Assembly: GCA_902761685.1 (NCBI GenBank) | Contig: CACWLI010000024.1 | Span: 1-7,663, forward strand | Length of the DNA: 7,663 nt | Source: an uncultured Erysipelotrichaceae bacterium | Lineage (GTDB): Bacteria > Bacillota_I > Bacilli_A > RF39 > UBA660 | Direction of reading: 5' to 3' | In this document: piece by piece, positions 6,758 through 7,663 of the stretch | Numbering within the stretch: the stretch's first letter is position 1 | Layout of the letters: each line of letters starts with the position of its first letter | The notes under the pieces: generated by a model | What the model saw: the letters and a program-made list of their open reading frames with translations, nothing else | What the model was told of the DNA's origin: nothing | Databases searched by the model: none | Position numbers and translations under genes: made by a program

Positions 6758-7540
6758 ATGAACGACATTAATTTTTTAAAAAGTAATGGAGTAGACGTTG
6801 ATGCTGGTTTAGATTATTTAGAAGATATGGAAACATATAATGAAACTATGGCTGAATTTGTAAGATTATCTTCTGATAAAATTGCTAAATTAGTTACATA
6901 TAAAGTAAGTGGAGATTTAGAAAACTATGGAATTGTTGCTCATTCAGTTAAGAGTGACGCAAGATATTTGGGTTTTACTAGATTAGCTGAAATAGCTCTT
7001 GCTCATGAAACTGAAGGAAAAAATGGTAATAGTGAATTTATTGAAAGTAATTTTAATGATTTTATTGCTGAAATTAATAGAATGATAAATGTTTCAAAAT
7101 CATATATAGGTGACGGAGAAGTTCCAGCATCTGTTACTGAAATAAACGAAACACAAAATAAAGATGCAGCTATATTAGTTGTAGATGATTCAGAAATGAT
7201 TAGAAGCTTTATTTGTAAGTCAATAGATCAAACAAAATATGATATTTTAATTGCAGAAGAAGGGAATAAAGCACTAGAGATTATAAAAAACGATAATGAG
7301 AATAGAATAAAAGCAATATTTTTAGATTTAAATATGCCTGGTGTAAATGGATTTGATGTTTTGAGTTATTTTGATCAAAATAAATTATTTGGAACATATC
7401 CTATTTCAATTATAACTGGTGCCGATGATAGAGAATCTATTGATAAAGCATTTACATATCCAATTATAGATATGTTAGTAAAACCATTTACAGAAGCAGA
7501 TGTTAAGAGAATTTTGGAAAGAACACTATCATTTAAATAA
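6758..7540 (+). CDS. HPt domain plus response-regulator receiver protein, no output domain
   Basis: This is a 260-residue phosphorelay protein. Residues 15-112 form an HPt domain with the motif AHSVKSDARYLG, where H62 is the likely phosphorylated histidine and K65 the conserved Lys. A short linker (113-135) leads to a receiver domain (136-258) with acidic pair D143/D144, phospho-acceptor D190 in FLDLNMPG, T220 and K242 in VKPF. All key residues of both modules are present, and the protein ends directly after the receiver, with no DNA-binding or enzymatic output. It probably passes phosphate between a histidine kinase and another regulator, or acts through protein contacts; no kinase is in the window. 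An ATG at 6731 in the same frame overlaps the -10 element. ATG 6758, just after AGGTGAT, is the credible start. Domain calls are firm, the pathway is unknown. Confidence 0.92.
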   Translation: MNDINFLKSNGVDVDAGLDYLEDMETYNETMAEFVRLSSDKIAKLVTYKVSGDLENYGIVAHSVKSDARYLGFTRLAEIALAHETEGKNGNSEFIESNFNDFIAEINRMINVSKSYIGDGEVPASVTEINETQNKDAAILVVDDSEMIRSFICKSIDQTKYDILIAEEGNKALEIIKNDNENRIKAIFLDLNMPGVNGFDVLSYFDQNKLFGTYPISIITGADDRESIDKAFTYPIIDMLVKPFTEADVKRILERTLSFK

Positions 7541-7548
7541 AGACAAAT

Positions 7549-7569
7549 AAAAAAACATTAGATTTAATG
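7549..7569 (+). terminator. Probable terminator of the HPt-receiver gene, interrupted by the insertion sequence
   Basis: After the stop at 7538-7540 comes a run of seven A (7549-7555), then CATTA (7556-7560), loop GATT and TAATG (7565-7569). The last two bases are already the TG end of the insertion sequence. An A run plus left arm with no matching T run looks like the first half of an A/T-flanked terminator like the one at 5417-5446, with its right half displaced. Confidence 0.4.
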
Positions 7570-7592
7570 AACTGCATCCTTTAGAGTAGACA
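7568..7592 (+). repeat. Left terminal inverted repeat of the IS3-like element
   Basis: The repeat starts with TG, as IS3-family ends do, and runs through GTAGACA. The partner copy is not in the window, so its exact inner limit and any 3-4 base target duplication cannot be fixed. By position the left duplication copy would be the bases just before 7568, within GATTTAA. Confidence 0.65.
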
Positions 7593-7600
7593 TCATAAAA

Positions 7601-7629
7601 AAGACAGTTTAATAAAAAAGTGATAGAAT
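7601..7629 (+). promoter_or_regulatory. Transposase promoter of the insertion sequence
   Basis: The -35 is AAGACA (7601-7606) and the -10 is TAGAAT (7624-7629), with a 17-base spacer and an extended -10 (TGA at 7621-7623). The start is expected near 7636-7638, inside the hairpin at 7630-7649. Confidence 0.6.
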
Positions 7630-7649
7630 ACACTTCCGAAAGGAGGTGT
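7630..7649 (+). promoter_or_regulatory. Hairpin enclosing the transposase ribosome binding site
   Basis: ACACTTCC (7630-7637) pairs with GGAGGTGT (7642-7649), with one T-G wobble and a GAAA tetraloop. The 3' arm is the ribosome site AAAGGAGGTG (7639-7648), seven bases upstream of ATG 7656. The run of T at 7649-7653 also makes it terminator-like. Transcripts entering from outside would fold and hide the ribosome site. Transcripts from the element's own promoter start too late to contain most of the 5' arm. Confidence 0.7.
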
Positions 7650-7655
7650 TTTTCT

Positions 7656-7663
7656 ATGGCTTC
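7656..7663 (+). CDS. First codons of the insertion sequence transposase gene (OrfA, 3' truncated by window)
   Basis: ATG at 7656 follows a near-perfect ribosome site (AAAGGAGGTG, 7639-7648) at normal distance. Only Met-Ala and two bases of the third codon are in the window, so the product is inferred from context: in IS3-family elements the first gene after the left repeat is OrfA, the helix-turn-helix part of the transposase. Confidence 0.55.

Larger units (their letters stand above)
7568..7663 (+). mobile_element. Left end of an IS3-family insertion sequence (continues beyond the window)
   Basis: From TG at 7568 the sequence TGAACTGCATCC followed by GTAGACA (7586-7592) resembles the terminal inverted repeat of IS3-family elements as I remember it (TG-A/T-ACTGCACCC, then AAGTTAGACA). 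Such an element should carry a short leader with its own promoter and a strong ribosome site before OrfA. All of these are present at 7601-7658. The right end and the transposase are outside the window. The family call rests on the end sequence and this layout only. Confidence 0.75.

Noticed and set aside
7630..7653. Hairpin plus T run read as a plain terminator of the HPt-receiver gene
   Set aside because: Its 3' arm is a perfect ribosome site followed by ATG, and it lies inside the insertion sequence end 60 bases past the IS boundary, so a role in transposase control fits better. Termination of read-through may be a side effect.
1..7663. Mollicute-type genetic code (UGA read as Trp)
   Set aside because: No in-frame TGA occurs in the conserved genes, and the conserved Trp residues (for example W183 and W184 of the sigma factor) use TGG.

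Overview
The window is about three-quarters A+T. It reads as chromosomal DNA of a low-GC Gram-positive bacterium of the Bacilli, probably an uncultured gut-type or Mollicutes-relative lineage. That placement is an inference from base composition, strong AGGAGG-type ribosome binding sites, the dnaG-sigA-trmK gene order and the pyrophosphate-type phosphofructokinase. All recognised genes lie on the + strand. Every complete gene stops at TAA or TAG and every Trp codon is TGG, so the standard bacterial code fits and nothing suggests UGA recoding.

Layout. Positions 2-112 are the 3' end of an unidentified gene, followed by a stem-loop terminator (115-147). A strong promoter (146-174) then drives a compact informational operon: DNA primase (256-1992), the primary sigma factor (1986-3077) and tRNA adenine-22 methyltransferase TrmK (TTG start at 3070, stop at 3693). 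Both junctions overlap by 7-8 bases, and a terminator overlaps the last stop codon. Next come three genes that each appear to have their own promoter. The first encodes an unrecognised protein with two membrane segments and long cytoplasmic helical regions (3763-5418). The second is a pyrophosphate-dependent 6-phosphofructokinase (5475-6707). The third is an HPt plus receiver phosphorelay protein with no output domain (6758-7540). The window ends inside the left end of an IS3-family insertion sequence (from 7568), with its inverted repeat, promoter, a ribosome-site hairpin and the first codons of its transposase gene.

How it fits together. The first operon joins replication priming, housekeeping transcription and tRNA modification, as in other Firmicutes. 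The promoters seen here match what the encoded sigma factor should read: near-consensus TATAAT at 17-base spacing, four of five with the TGn extended -10. Several leaders are predicted to be only 10-20 bases, so transcription would start almost at the ribosome binding site. The phosphofructokinase points to pyrophosphate-driven glycolysis. The most notable parts are the unknown membrane protein, the HPt-receiver protein, and the IS end, which appears to have landed in the terminator of the HPt-receiver gene and to carry a hairpin that should silence read-through transcripts. I found no RNA genes, CRISPR arrays or convincing minus-strand genes, and no gene-free stretch longer than 300 bases.
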